Shown here one piece after another: positions 19,377-27,641 of a stretch of DNA of 64,000 nucleotides. A program made the translations under genes and the position numbers. Within the stretch, counting starts at the first letter, position 1. Every line of letters starts with the position of its first letter. Source of the stretch: Synechococcus sp. CC9902 (GTDB lineage: Bacteria; Cyanobacteriota; Cyanobacteriia; PCC-6307; Cyanobiaceae); the NCBI RefSeq assembly GCF_000012505.1, contig NC_007513.1, forward strand, positions 558,001 to 622,000, read 5' to 3'. The notes below the pieces were generated by a model, which did no database searches, had not been told where the DNA came from, and saw nothing but the letters and a program-made list of their open reading frames with translations.

Positions 19377-19725
19377 CGGTGAGTGGTGAATGTATGGAGT
19401 AATTTTGACGGTTAAAAAATAAAAAGCGAGTGATTGATGGCGAATGAAAAATATGGAATCGCTCTTTTGATATAAGGCCTAAAAAAGATGTTGTGTCTAG
19501 CAAGTTTCTTGTTTAGCTGATTCAGCTTTGGACCGCAATTCGGGGTCAAATAGAATAATCTTTGACATCTAGTCACCAATTTCGTCAAGGGTATTGCCGG
19601 AAAAATGCTCGATCGGTACCAACCTTTTGCGAGCATTCCTTTGGGTTGATTTTTTATTGAGATCTAGAAATTCAGGAATGAAAGGGTGATTAAGATCGCT
19701 ACATAGACGGTCTAGCAATTTCTTT
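19377..19725. other. AT-rich intergenic stretch, no supported gene
   Basis: About 350 bp of AT-rich sequence between the barrel gene and a decayed reading frame. Short open frames exist but have neither ribosome sites nor protein-like composition. I see no tRNA, no long inverted repeat and no transposase fragment. It may contain the promoter of the barrel gene, which reads leftward from 19376. Confidence 0.5.
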
Positions 19726-19917
19726 GTGACGGCCTTTGCTGAGCAAGTTAGTTGTGATCAGCTGCAGGTGTCGGTGGTGAGCATGGGTGATGGCAGCGAT
19801 GTTGATTTCCCGGCGATCTATGCCGATCTTTTTTGAGAGCGCACATTCAACAACAGCAAAGGCGGCTGGGAGTACGACTACTTCACCAGCTACGCCATGC
19901 CGGACTTCATCGGCTGA
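19726..19917 (+). pseudogene. Probable gene remnant interrupted by an in-frame TGA
   Basis: From a GTG at 19726 the frame reads 36 protein-like codons (with SMGDGSDVDFPAIYADLF at the end) to a TGA at 19834-19836. The same frame then continues 26 codons (ERTFNNSKGGWEYDYF, then TSYAMPDFIG) to a TGA at 19915. Both halves have balanced, GC-rich, protein-like composition, unlike the AT-rich DNA upstream, so I read this as the end of one gene with a nonsense mutation and a lost 5' part. The parent family is not recognised. It ends 23 bp before the convergent plsY stop. Confidence 0.45.
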
Positions 19918-19940
19918 GGCTGGGCGAGAGAAAGGACGCT

Positions 19941-20543
19941 TTAGCTCTTCCCTTTCTCCCCGATGCGCGGTTCCGTGCCCGCCAGCAGCCGCTCAATGTT
20001 GCTGCGGTGTCGCCACAGCACCATCAGGCTGGCCACCACCGATACCGCCACGTAGGCGCTGCTGCCGCCGGAGGTGAGCATCAGCACCGGCAGACCGATG
20101 GCGGCCACCACGCTGGACAGCGACACGATCCGGCTGAGGCTGATCACGGCCATGAACAACCCCAAACATGCAAGCCCCACGGGCCAGGCCAGACCCAGGA
20201 ACATCCCCAGGCCAGTGGCAACGGCTTTGCCACCTTTCCAGCCCAGCCAAACCGGCCAGATGTGACCGGCCAACGCTGCAAGCCCTGCCAGCACCTGCAC
20301 CCAGTCGTTCAGGCCAAAGCTTTTCGCGAGCAGCACGGCCAACGCCCCTTTGCCCACGTCGAGCAGGAACACCACCAACGCCGGGCCTTTGCCCACGTTG
20401 CGCAGCACATTGGTGGCGCCGGTGCTGCCCGAGCCGCACTGGCGCAGGTCAATTCCCTTGAGCCAGCGCCCGGCGAGGTAGCCGTTGGGCATCGAGCCCA
20501 GCAGATAGCCAAGCGCTAGGAGCAACAGTGAAGAGAGCAGCAT
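19941..20543 (-). CDS. plsY: Acyl-phosphate:glycerol-3-phosphate acyltransferase
   Basis: Membrane acyltransferase for the first acylation of glycerol-3-phosphate in phospholipid synthesis. 200 residues with five or so membrane segments. Conserved motifs: GYLLGSMPNGYLAGR near residue 12 (motif 1), GSGSTGATNVLRNVGKGPA near 37 (motif 2) and WLGWKGGKAVATGLG near 98 (motif 3). The start overlaps the stop of the upstream DUF3086 gene (TGATG). Confidence 0.95.
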   Translation of the reverse strand: MLLSSLLLLALGYLLGSMPNGYLAGRWLKGIDLRQCGSGSTGATNVLRNVGKGPALVVFLLDVGKGALAVLLAKSFGLNDWVQVLAGLAALAGHIWPVWLGWKGGKAVATGLGMFLGLAWPVGLACLGLFMAVISLSRIVSLSSVVAAIGLPVLMLTSGGSSAYVAVSVVASLMVLWRHRSNIERLLAGTEPRIGEKGKS

Positions 20544-21559
20544 CAGAGCAGGTCGTCGTCATCGAGCCGTTCGTTCGGGCCAGCGGCAAACGCCAGCCAC
20601 AGTGGAAACTGAAGCACAGGAATCGCCACGTCGCGCTCGGCGGTGTCGATCAAGATCAGTGGCACTTCGCCGCGCTCCTCCAATCGATCGGCCCGTTCCA
20701 CCAAAGCTTCTGATCGTTCAAACAACACGATCCCGCTGCTCGGTCCGAAGTCTTCTCGGCCCAAGCCGAGGGCATCTTGAAGGCCGCGTCGCCATTCGCC
20801 CAGCCGTTCGGGTGCCCCCGCGAGCACCAGGCATTGGAATTGGGCGCCGTACAGCTCGCCGATAATGGCGATCAAGGCCGCGCTCACCAGGATGTTGCGC
20901 GGGCGGCTGCCCCGGCTGGGCTGAGCGCCACGGCCGCCTTGGTTGAAGAACCAGTCTTCGAGCAGGGCTGTATCTCGTGCGTCGATGCTGCGGCGCAGAC
21001 TCCAGGGGTCGGCATAGACATCTGGTTGTTGCAGGAACCGCTGCAGGGCACTGCGAATCAGGGCTTCATCGGGGCGAAACGTGTCCGACACGGCGATGGG
21101 TGGGGAGGTGTCGCTTGCGTTCTGACCCTCGGCCCCCTGTTGGTCTGTTGCTTGTTGGTCGAGTGGTGAGGGTTGCACCACCATCGGTTGCACCACGAGG
21201 TCCAGGCTCTCCACCGACTGCACCAGGTCTTGAAGTGCTCCACCCAGATACTCCTGGAAGCCCTTCACCCGCCGTGCAATTGCATCGGATTGACCGGCAA
21301 AGGAGGTTTTGAGTTCGGCTTCGAGCTGTTGTTTGCGGTTGGTGAGCAGCGTGATCTCTGCCGATAATTCATCGCGGCGGGATTGGAGATCTTTTAAGGC
21401 CAGCTCCACCACGGGGTTGTCGGGGGCCGGCTGGTTCTCGTCCGCAGCTCCAACGTCAGACGCTTCATCGGGTTGATCAACCGCGGCGTCTGCTGTCGGT
21501 GGTGCTTCAGGGGTCTGATCGGTGCCGTTGTTGATCGCCTCGAGCTCTTGATTCTCCAT
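20543..21559 (-). CDS. DUF3086 family protein
   Basis: 338 residues, recognised as the cyanobacterial DUF3086 family. The N-terminal ~55 residues are acidic and low in complexity. A coiled coil follows (about 53-95; LQSRRDELSAEITLL), then a charged linker with Gln-rich segments, and a folded C-terminal domain (about 165-330) with the RPRNILVSAALIAIIGELYG stretch. Probably cytosolic and of unknown role. It is translationally coupled to plsY downstream. Confidence 0.85.
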   Translation of the reverse strand: MENQELEAINNGTDQTPEAPPTADAAVDQPDEASDVGAADENQPAPDNPVVELALKDLQSRRDELSAEITLLTNRKQQLEAELKTSFAGQSDAIARRVKGFQEYLGGALQDLVQSVESLDLVVQPMVVQPSPLDQQATDQQGAEGQNASDTSPPIAVSDTFRPDEALIRSALQRFLQQPDVYADPWSLRRSIDARDTALLEDWFFNQGGRGAQPSRGSRPRNILVSAALIAIIGELYGAQFQCLVLAGAPERLGEWRRGLQDALGLGREDFGPSSGIVLFERSEALVERADRLEERGEVPLILIDTAERDVAIPVLQFPLWLAFAAGPNERLDDDDLL

Positions 21560-21700
21560 CGATCGACACGAGCTACACCAACTATTGCAACCGACCCTGC
21601 AGGCTCTGCAAGTGCAAAACGACGCAAAACAATTGAGCGAATCAGCGGCTCACAAAATCGTGAAGATCTCGACACGATTTCGTGAAAATATCGTGATGAT

Positions 21701-22111
21701 TTAGGGCTTGTTTTCCGATTGTTGTTGGGTTGTCTCGAGCTTGCCAACCCGTTGTTCGAGCTGTGCCCTTAGCTCGCTTGGGCTGAACAGGATTGGCAGA
21801 AAGTGAATGCTTTTGGTTTCCCGAAAGAAGAACAATCCCGGCAGCCAGGGGGCAAATAGGCGCCAGGCCAGCCAGTGTTCGTAGGGAAAGCGACGCAACT
21901 CCCGACCGTTTTGCCAAACGATCAGGGCGCGCTCTTCAAATTCCAGGCGCAAACTGGCGGTTTGGATGAGCAGGAACAGGCCAAACAGCACCACCACCAG
22001 CGTTGGCCAGGGTTGACCTGGTAAAGGCAGTAACGCAGCTCCGAGGGCCACCACCAGCAAGGGCAAGCGTGGGTCTGGCCGCAAGATCACGTTGGGCAAT
22101 GGGGTTGTCAT
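21701..22111 (-). CDS. DUF3119 family membrane protein
   Basis: 136 residues, recognised as DUF3119. Two adjacent hydrophobic segments (about 16-50) are followed by a PH-like soluble part with the typical RRFPYEHWLAWRLFAPWLPG and KSIHFLPILF stretches and a charged C-terminal helix. The ATG at 22111 overlaps the stop of the MlaE-type permease (ATGA), so the longer open frame upstream is not used. The pairing with a lipid transporter permease suggests an envelope role; this is inference. Confidence 0.85.
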   Translation of the reverse strand: MTTPLPNVILRPDPRLPLLVVALGAALLPLPGQPWPTLVVVLFGLFLLIQTASLRLEFEERALIVWQNGRELRRFPYEHWLAWRLFAPWLPGLFFFRETKSIHFLPILFSPSELRAQLEQRVGKLETTQQQSENKP

Positions 22112-22857
22112 GCGCCGAACAGCACTTGGGTTAACACCACGTCCATGATGCAAACCAAAATTAGGATCATCACCACGGCACCTGTGGTACTGGTGCCCAC
22201 TTCCTTCGGGCCACCCTTGGTGGTGAGGCCCCACCCGCAGGAAATGGTGGCGATGATCAAGCCAAACACCACAGCCTTCACAAGCATGAAGGGCAGATCC
22301 TCTGGATGCATCCAGGTGCGCACGGACGTCCAGAACACTGAGGGTGGAATGTTGTAGAGCGCGGTGCTTGTGATCTGTCCCGACCAAACCGCCACGATGA
22401 AAAAGAAAAAGCACTGCAGAGGTGCCATCACCACAAGGGCGATCAGCCTTGGCACCACCAGGTATTCCACTGGGTCGGTGCGCAGCATTGTGATCGCATC
22501 AATTTGTTCGGTCACTTTCATGGTGCCCAGCTGCGCTGCGTAGGCAGTGGCGACTTTCCCGGCCAGCAAGCAGGCGGTGAGTAGGGGTGCGATTTCCCGG
22601 GCGAGTCCGATCGCGAGGATGCCGCCCACCGTGGATCCAGCCCCTTGTCGGGTGAGCTCTGCGGCCACTTGAATGTTGAAAACCGAGCCTGCAGCCACCG
22701 AGATGATGAAGACGATCAGCAAGCTGCCTGGGCCGGCTTCCATCAACTGATCGGAAAGATCCACTGTGTTGATCCGCCCGCGCATTGTTGCTGTAACGGC
22801 TTGGCCGCCGATCAAAAGGCTTGAGCCCAAACGTTTAAGCGAGCGCGGCATTCTCAT
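22108..22857 (-). CDS. MlaE-type lipid ABC transporter permease
   Basis: 249 residues. MlaE/YrbE/TGD1 family permease, part of lipid-trafficking ABC systems that contact an MlaD protein and an MlaF ATPase. Visible: the long amphipathic N-terminus, five hydrophobic segments, and the family stretch FNIQVAAELTRQGAGS followed by GLAREIAPLLTACLLAGKVA. The ATG at 22857 overlaps the stop of the upstream carrier gene (ATGA). The ATPase and MlaD partners are not in this window. Confidence 0.92.
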   Translation of the reverse strand: MRMPRSLKRLGSSLLIGGQAVTATMRGRINTVDLSDQLMEAGPGSLLIVFIISVAAGSVFNIQVAAELTRQGAGSTVGGILAIGLAREIAPLLTACLLAGKVATAYAAQLGTMKVTEQIDAITMLRTDPVEYLVVPRLIALVVMAPLQCFFFFIVAVWSGQITSTALYNIPPSVFWTSVRTWMHPEDLPFMLVKAVVFGLIIATISCGWGLTTKGGPKEVGTSTTGAVVMILILVCIMDVVLTQVLFGA

Positions 22858-24221
22858 CCAGCGGAGCTCTTGAGATGGGCATGGCGATCGGGCCAGCCTC
22901 GCATCACTCCTAGGCCCATCAGCACCAGAATGGCGGGGATCAAACCCATACACAGTCTGACGGCCAATAAAGCGGTGTTGGGCTGCTCAATGAAATTCAA
23001 AGCCCCATCACAGCTAGTGGTTGAGATGTATCCCGTGAGCGATAACAGCAGGCCAAACACGCTCATGCTCAGGCCTATGACTAACTTCTGGCCAAACACC
23101 ATCCAGGCGGTGTAAAGCCCGGCGGGGCGGGTTGGATCCGCGTCGATCGCATCAGGTAGGAGCGACCAGGGGATTAGGTAAGCCGTGGCTGCTCCTAAGC
23201 CCACCAACATGATCAAACTCACGATTGGGAGGTAAGCGTTGAAGCTGCTGCCTGTTTCCACCGGTTGCAGCAGCATCGACAACAGGCACGCCACGATCCA
23301 AATACTGGCTCCCCAGGCAAGCGCTTTGATCCGACCATGGCGATTGGAGAGCAGGCTCCAGAGCTGGAGGCCCGCCAGTGCGGCGATGTTGAACGCCAGC
23401 AAGAGCAGGGTTGAGATGCCGGCTGGGACGTGCAGCACCTGCACCAACCAGATCAAGGCCACCACCTGCATCAGCTGAAGCCCAAACCACAGCAAGAGAT
23501 AGAGGCCTAACACCTTGATAAAGCGTGGGTTAGTTCTGATCCGTCGAAATTGCTGAAGCGGAGCTTCATCGCTTCCGCTGGGGCGTTGGGCCTGTTTTGC
23601 GAAAGGTGCTAAGCCCCAACAGCACAGCAGGGTTGTGCAGGCGGCAATCGTTCCGGCGATCTGGCCCATCAAGATGTAGCCACCGCCTCCTTCCCTCAGC
23701 ACAAGAAAAGCAACGAGAAGCCCAATGGTTCCAGCCAGGATCGATCCGGTGAATCGGGCTGCGTTCAACCGCGTGCGAATGGATGTATCGGCTGTGAGCT
23801 CAGTAGACAACGCGGCGTAGGGAAGATTCACGCCCGTGTAGGCGGTCATCAGCAGGATGGCCATCACCACGTAGTAGATCGTGCGTTGCAGGAGGGTTCC
23901 CTCAGGCACCCACCACATCGCAGCCAGGCTGATCCCCAACGGCAGGGAGGCGCCAAGCATCCAAGGCAACCGTGGCCCCCATCGGCTTTGGGTGTGATCA
24001 CTCATCCAGCCAATGAGGGGATCGTTAAATGCGTCCCAAACCTTGATCACGGTCAGGAGTGAGCCCGCGATGAAGGCGGGCAAACCCGCTGCACAGGTGA
24101 AGAAGGGAAATAGGTAAAAGCCAAGGATTGTGGCGGCCAAGCCTGTGCCTGCATCCCCAAAGCCATAGGCCACCATCAGGCGACGGCGGGATCCACCCAG
24201 CTGGGCGTCTGACGTTGTCAC
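22854..24221 (-). CDS. MFS transporter, sugar:cation symporter (GPH, MelB-like) family
   Basis: About 455 residues with twelve hydrophobic segments. The GPH signature region is clear: YGFGDAGTGLAATILGFYL near the start and KVWDAFNDPLIGWMSDHTQS around residue 65, which carries the cation-site Asp residues. Substrate unknown; it lies near a glycogen debranching gene, so a sugar or glycoside is possible. I placed the start at GTG 24221 because it gives a short, normal N-terminus; the frame is open with an ATG at 24278. It overlaps the lipid permease gene downstream. Confidence 0.85.
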   Translation of the reverse strand: MTTSDAQLGGSRRRLMVAYGFGDAGTGLAATILGFYLFPFFTCAAGLPAFIAGSLLTVIKVWDAFNDPLIGWMSDHTQSRWGPRLPWMLGASLPLGISLAAMWWVPEGTLLQRTIYYVVMAILLMTAYTGVNLPYAALSTELTADTSIRTRLNAARFTGSILAGTIGLLVAFLVLREGGGGYILMGQIAGTIAACTTLLCCWGLAPFAKQAQRPSGSDEAPLQQFRRIRTNPRFIKVLGLYLLLWFGLQLMQVVALIWLVQVLHVPAGISTLLLLAFNIAALAGLQLWSLLSNRHGRIKALAWGASIWIVACLLSMLLQPVETGSSFNAYLPIVSLIMLVGLGAATAYLIPWSLLPDAIDADPTRPAGLYTAWMVFGQKLVIGLSMSVFGLLLSLTGYISTTSCDGALNFIEQPNTALLAVRLCMGLIPAILVLMGLGVMRGWPDRHAHLKSSAG

Positions 24222-24309
24222 GCGAAGAAAGGGGTCAGGCCGACAGTCATAATGAAGGTGTACTGACACGAGCACCACCTTTCAATAAAGGTAGTTTGTC
24301 TGTACTAGC

Positions 24310-24380
24310 GCGGGCGTTGTGTAATGGTAAGACCTCAGCCTTCCAAGCTGATGACGCGGGTTCGATTCCCGCCGCCCGCT
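24310..24380 (+). tRNA. tRNA-Gly (TCC)
   Basis: 71-nt cloverleaf. The acceptor arms GCGGGCG and CGCCCGC pair fully, with T as discriminator. The anticodon loop is CTTCCAA, giving TCC. The T arm GCGGG-TTCGATT-CCCGC is perfect. No CCA is encoded. It is divergent from the MFS carrier gene and converges with the debranching enzyme gene, whose stop is 3 bp beyond. Confidence 0.97.
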
Positions 24381-24383
24381 TGA

Positions 24384-26462
24384 TTAAAGCCGCAGGTTTG
24401 AGACTTCGTCTTGAGCCACGAGCAGCACAAAACTTCGGCTTTGCATGGGGATGGTGACCCCTCGGAATGGGACGGGTTGCTCCGGCAGATCCTTTGGAGA
24501 TGGCAGAGACGTATCGATCACCCGCGTCCACGGCGAAGCTGGAACAGGAAGTTCGAAATTCAAAGCTTCTTTATGGGCGTTGAAGCCCATCCAGATCAGG
24601 GCACCGTGGCTTCCCATATGCAAGCTTGTGGCAATGGAGCGAGACCATGCCGCCCAATCCGGCTTTGAGAGTTCCACGCCATGCCACTGACGCCACAGAT
24701 CAGTTTGATCCTGCGGATGTTTCTTCGTGGTTTCCCGCGCTGGAATCAAGGGGTTGAACAGCTGCGGTAGGGCCTGACGCAACTTCAACAGGCGTGTGAG
24801 AAAAAGCTTGAGCTCCAAATCGCAGTGGTCTTCGTTCCAAACCATCCAGCCCAATGGACTGTCTTGGCACCAGGTGTTGTTGTTCCCCCCCTGGCTTCGT
24901 CCCACTTCATCGCCCATCAGCAGCATCGGTACCCCACGGGCGAGCAACAGGGTGCTCAGCAGATTGCGTTGCTGTCGTCGTCGTAATGCCAACACCGCTG
25001 GATCGGTGGTGGGTCCTTCTATGCCGTGGTTCCAGCTGTTGTTGTGGTTTTCGCCGTCGCGGTTGTCTTCGCCATTGGCGAGGTTGTGCTTGCGGTTGTA
25101 ACTCACCAGGTCGGCAAGCGTGAAGCCATCGTGGGCTGTGATGAGGTTCACGGAGCGACCCATGGCGACAGCCTTCCCGTCGTAGAGGTCTGGACTGCCT
25201 TTAAAACGTTGTGCCAGGGCCCATGTGGTGTGCTCATCACCTTTCCAGAACCGGCGCAATCCATCACGGAAATGACCGTTCCACGTGCCGACTCGCTTCG
25301 CTGGAAAGTCATTCAGCCGGTACAAGCCACCACAATCCCAAGGCTCGCTCACCAGTTTGAGGTCGCTGAGCTCGGGGTCCGCTTCCATCGCCGTGAATAG
25401 AGGGGGGTGGTCAAGGGGCTTCAGTTGTGCGCCCCGGCTGAGCGCAATCCCAAGGTCGAAACGAAAGCCATCAATGCCAAGTTCAAGAGCCCAGCAGCGC
25501 ATGGATTCCAAGATCAGCTGTGTGCTGATCGGATCGTTGGCAGCGATTGAATTGCCGCAGCCGCTCACGTCGAGGTAGTCGCCGTCGCTGTTCTGGTGGT
25601 AATAGGTGTCGTCAGCAAACCCACGCCAACTCAGCGTTGGACCGTGGCGATTTCCCTCAGTTGTGTGGTTGTACACAACGTCCAGCAGCACTTCAATACC
25701 CGCGTCATGGCAGGCGGCGACCAATTGACGCATCTCATCGCGTCCTTGCAAAGGATCGTCTACTGAGCAGTAGCCGTGGTGGGGTGTGAACCAATTGAGT
25801 GGGCTGTATCCCCAAACATTGTCCCGACCTGGAGGTGCATCGGCAGGGTCAAAAATGAACACCGGTAGGAGCTCAATCGCCGTTACTCCGAGATCTTTTA
25901 AGTAAGGGAGCTTCTCAATCACTCCGCGATAGCAGCCTCGGTCTGATCGGTCCAAACCTGAATCGCTCGCCCGGGTGAAGGCACCCACATGCAATTCATA
26001 AATCACCGAACGTTGCCAGCTGTGACGGGGGCGCGGGTGGGATTCGAAGTCGAACGGCTTCCGCTCACTCACCACGGCCTTGAGGCAAGCATGGGCATTG
26101 GGCGAGGGTCCCGTGGCGAGGACTCGGTCGTAGACATCCCAACCAGTAATCGCTCGTGCTGCTGGATCCAACAACACTTTTGAGGGGCGAAAACCATGGC
26201 CTCCCGGTGCTAGGGGGCCAAACACTCGGTAGCCGTAACAGCAGCCCTCGTTGAGTCCCTCCACTTCGACATGCCAGTAATCCCCTGAACGATGCCGTCG
26301 AGCATCAAGCTCGATCACCCGTTCAGGGGCCCCATCACTGCCGTTGCGATACAGCAACAGCTCGATCCGATCCGCAGCAGGGGCTGCCAAGGAGAAATTC
26401 ACTCCTCGCGTTGTTGTACTGCTGCCCAAGGGCCAGGGCTTGCCGGAATGAATGCCGCTCAA
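24384..26462 (-). CDS. glgX: Glycogen debranching enzyme / isoamylase (GH13)
   Basis: 692 residues. Hydrolyses alpha-1,6 branches of glycogen or limit dextrin. An N-terminal CBM48 domain (WPLGSSTTTRGVNFSL) is followed by the GH13 barrel. Its four conserved regions are visible: DVVYNHT near residue 260, GFRFDLG with the catalytic Asp near 335, VSEPWD with the catalytic Glu near 370, and the TAHDG region near 443. Length and motif order match the GlgX/isoamylase group. It starts with an ATG and stands alone, divergent from the MBL-like gene. Confidence 0.94.
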   Translation of the reverse strand: MSGIHSGKPWPLGSSTTTRGVNFSLAAPAADRIELLLYRNGSDGAPERVIELDARRHRSGDYWHVEVEGLNEGCCYGYRVFGPLAPGGHGFRPSKVLLDPAARAITGWDVYDRVLATGPSPNAHACLKAVVSERKPFDFESHPRPRHSWQRSVIYELHVGAFTRASDSGLDRSDRGCYRGVIEKLPYLKDLGVTAIELLPVFIFDPADAPPGRDNVWGYSPLNWFTPHHGYCSVDDPLQGRDEMRQLVAACHDAGIEVLLDVVYNHTTEGNRHGPTLSWRGFADDTYYHQNSDGDYLDVSGCGNSIAANDPISTQLILESMRCWALELGIDGFRFDLGIALSRGAQLKPLDHPPLFTAMEADPELSDLKLVSEPWDCGGLYRLNDFPAKRVGTWNGHFRDGLRRFWKGDEHTTWALAQRFKGSPDLYDGKAVAMGRSVNLITAHDGFTLADLVSYNRKHNLANGEDNRDGENHNNSWNHGIEGPTTDPAVLALRRRQQRNLLSTLLLARGVPMLLMGDEVGRSQGGNNNTWCQDSPLGWMVWNEDHCDLELKLFLTRLLKLRQALPQLFNPLIPARETTKKHPQDQTDLWRQWHGVELSKPDWAAWSRSIATSLHMGSHGALIWMGFNAHKEALNFELPVPASPWTRVIDTSLPSPKDLPEQPVPFRGVTIPMQSRSFVLLVAQDEVSNLRL

Positions 26463-26507
26463 GGCCTGGTGGAGATGTGGCCTTCAAACTAGTGGTTCGC
26501 TCCGCTC

Positions 26508-27176
26508 TTGAGTGTCATGACCATGACCACTGCCTTGGAGGCCGGTCGGCCGCCGCAGCAGGTGCGCAACGATCTATGGCTTTTTCCGCCGAATCGGGAT
26601 TGCCAGGGCGGTAGTTCCTGGTGGTTAAACATCGATCCTGAGCCGGTCTTGATTGACTGCCCGCCTTTGACACAGTCCACGATCACGACTCTGAAGGCTT
26701 TGGCCGGGACCCGTCAGCCGCGCATTTTGCTCACCAGTCGTGAAGGCCATGGCCGGTTGCGACGGCTGCAGGAGCAACTCGATTGGCCGGTGCTGGTGCA
26801 AGAGCAGGAGGCCTACCTGCTGCCCAATGTGGAGCGCCTCGAATGTTTCAAGGATGAGCACACCACAGCCAGCGGATTGCGTTTGCTTTGGACCCCAGGA
26901 CCGACTCCAGGCAGTGCCGTTGTGCTCGCGCCGGCCCCTGTTGAGCTGTTGTTCTGCGGGCGTTTGCTGACTCCGCTGGCACCCGGATGTCTCGGACCGT
27001 TGCGACATGGCCGCACATTTCACTGGCCTCGCCAGCTCGCAAGCTTGACCAAATTGCGATCCTGGATTCCCCCAGAAGCCAGTCCAGAACTGGCTTCTGG
27101 GGCTGCTCTTGGGGGGTTGCGTGGCGAGCGTTTAGTGCCCTTCTCCGGGTGGAGTGCTCAACCATCCACTCCCTAA
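26508..27176 (+). CDS. Metallo-beta-lactamase-fold-like protein without canonical metal motif
   Basis: 222 residues. The strand pattern and segments such as SSWWLNIDPEPVLIDCPP and LLWTPGPTPGSAVVLAP resemble the MBL fold (the latter in the place of the TPGHTPGS strand). The canonical HxHxDH is missing: where it should be the sequence reads LTSREGHGRLRRLQ, and the later His of TPGHT is Pro. It is therefore probably not a standard zinc hydrolase and may be catalytically dead or have another role. The start is uncertain between three Met in the first six residues. Confidence 0.7.
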   Translation: MSVMTMTTALEAGRPPQQVRNDLWLFPPNRDCQGGSSWWLNIDPEPVLIDCPPLTQSTITTLKALAGTRQPRILLTSREGHGRLRRLQEQLDWPVLVQEQEAYLLPNVERLECFKDEHTTASGLRLLWTPGPTPGSAVVLAPAPVELLFCGRLLTPLAPGCLGPLRHGRTFHWPRQLASLTKLRSWIPPEASPELASGAALGGLRGERLVPFSGWSAQPSTP

Positions 27177-27308
27177 AGCATTGCGCCAGAAGACATTTCG
27201 CTTGCAGCTACCGGTTGAACTCCATACGATTAGCGCGCTTGTGGAAGTCATCGGCGCAACCACAACGCCGCATCAGAGCTGTTTCCGCCCCCCATCGTTT
27301 CCTTTCAA

Positions 27309-27584
27309 ATGAACAAAGCTGATTTGGTCAACCTGGTTGCGGCTCGCACTGAGCTCACCAAAACCGACGTGTCCATGGTTGTGGATGCCGCGATTGACAC
27401 CATCATCGATTCCGTCGTTGAAGGCAAAAAAGTTTCCATCCTTGGTTTCGGATCCTTCGAGCCCCGTGAGCGTTCGGCTCGCCAGGGCTTGAACCCTAAA
27501 ACTGGTGAAAAAATTGCCATCCCAGCCAAGCGCGTGCCTGCATTCACCGCCGGCAAGATGTTCAAAGATCGCGTTCAGGGCTGA
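27309..27584 (+). CDS. hup: HU-type DNA-binding protein
   Basis: 91-residue histone-like protein that dimerises and bends DNA. It opens with MNKADLVNLVAARTELTK and carries the beta-arm region FGSFEPRERSARQGLNPKTG with the intercalating Pro. Length is exactly that of bacterial HU. It is monocistronic, with a clear intrinsic terminator 30 bp past its stop. Confidence 0.97.
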   Translation: MNKADLVNLVAARTELTKTDVSMVVDAAIDTIIDSVVEGKKVSILGFGSFEPRERSARQGLNPKTGEKIAIPAKRVPAFTAGKMFKDRVQG

Positions 27585-27614
27585 TTCCTTCGAACAATTT
27601 GAATTTGTTCTCCG

Positions 27615-27640
27615 AGGCGGCTGAAGAGGCCGCCTTTTTT
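27615..27640 (+). terminator. Intrinsic terminator after hup
   Basis: A perfect 7-bp stem, AGGCGGC (27615-27621) and GCCGCCT (27629-27635), with a 7-nt loop, is followed by five further T. It lies directly between hup and the gluQ ATG at 27642. Confidence 0.85.
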
Positions 27641-27641
27641 A

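Noticed and set aside
19412..19636. 74-codon minus-strand frame upstream of the barrel gene
   Set aside because: AT-rich, no ribosome site, and composition unlike a folded protein.
19834..19836. Selenocysteine or other recoding at the in-frame TGA
   Set aside because: No selenocysteine machinery is seen here, no stem-loop was evident after the TGA, and decay explains the lost 5' part.
22857..22953. N-terminal extension of the MlaE-type permease
   Set aside because: The ATG at 22857 overlaps the preceding stop and gives the normal family N-terminus; the extra codons repeat the 3' end of the carrier gene in another frame.
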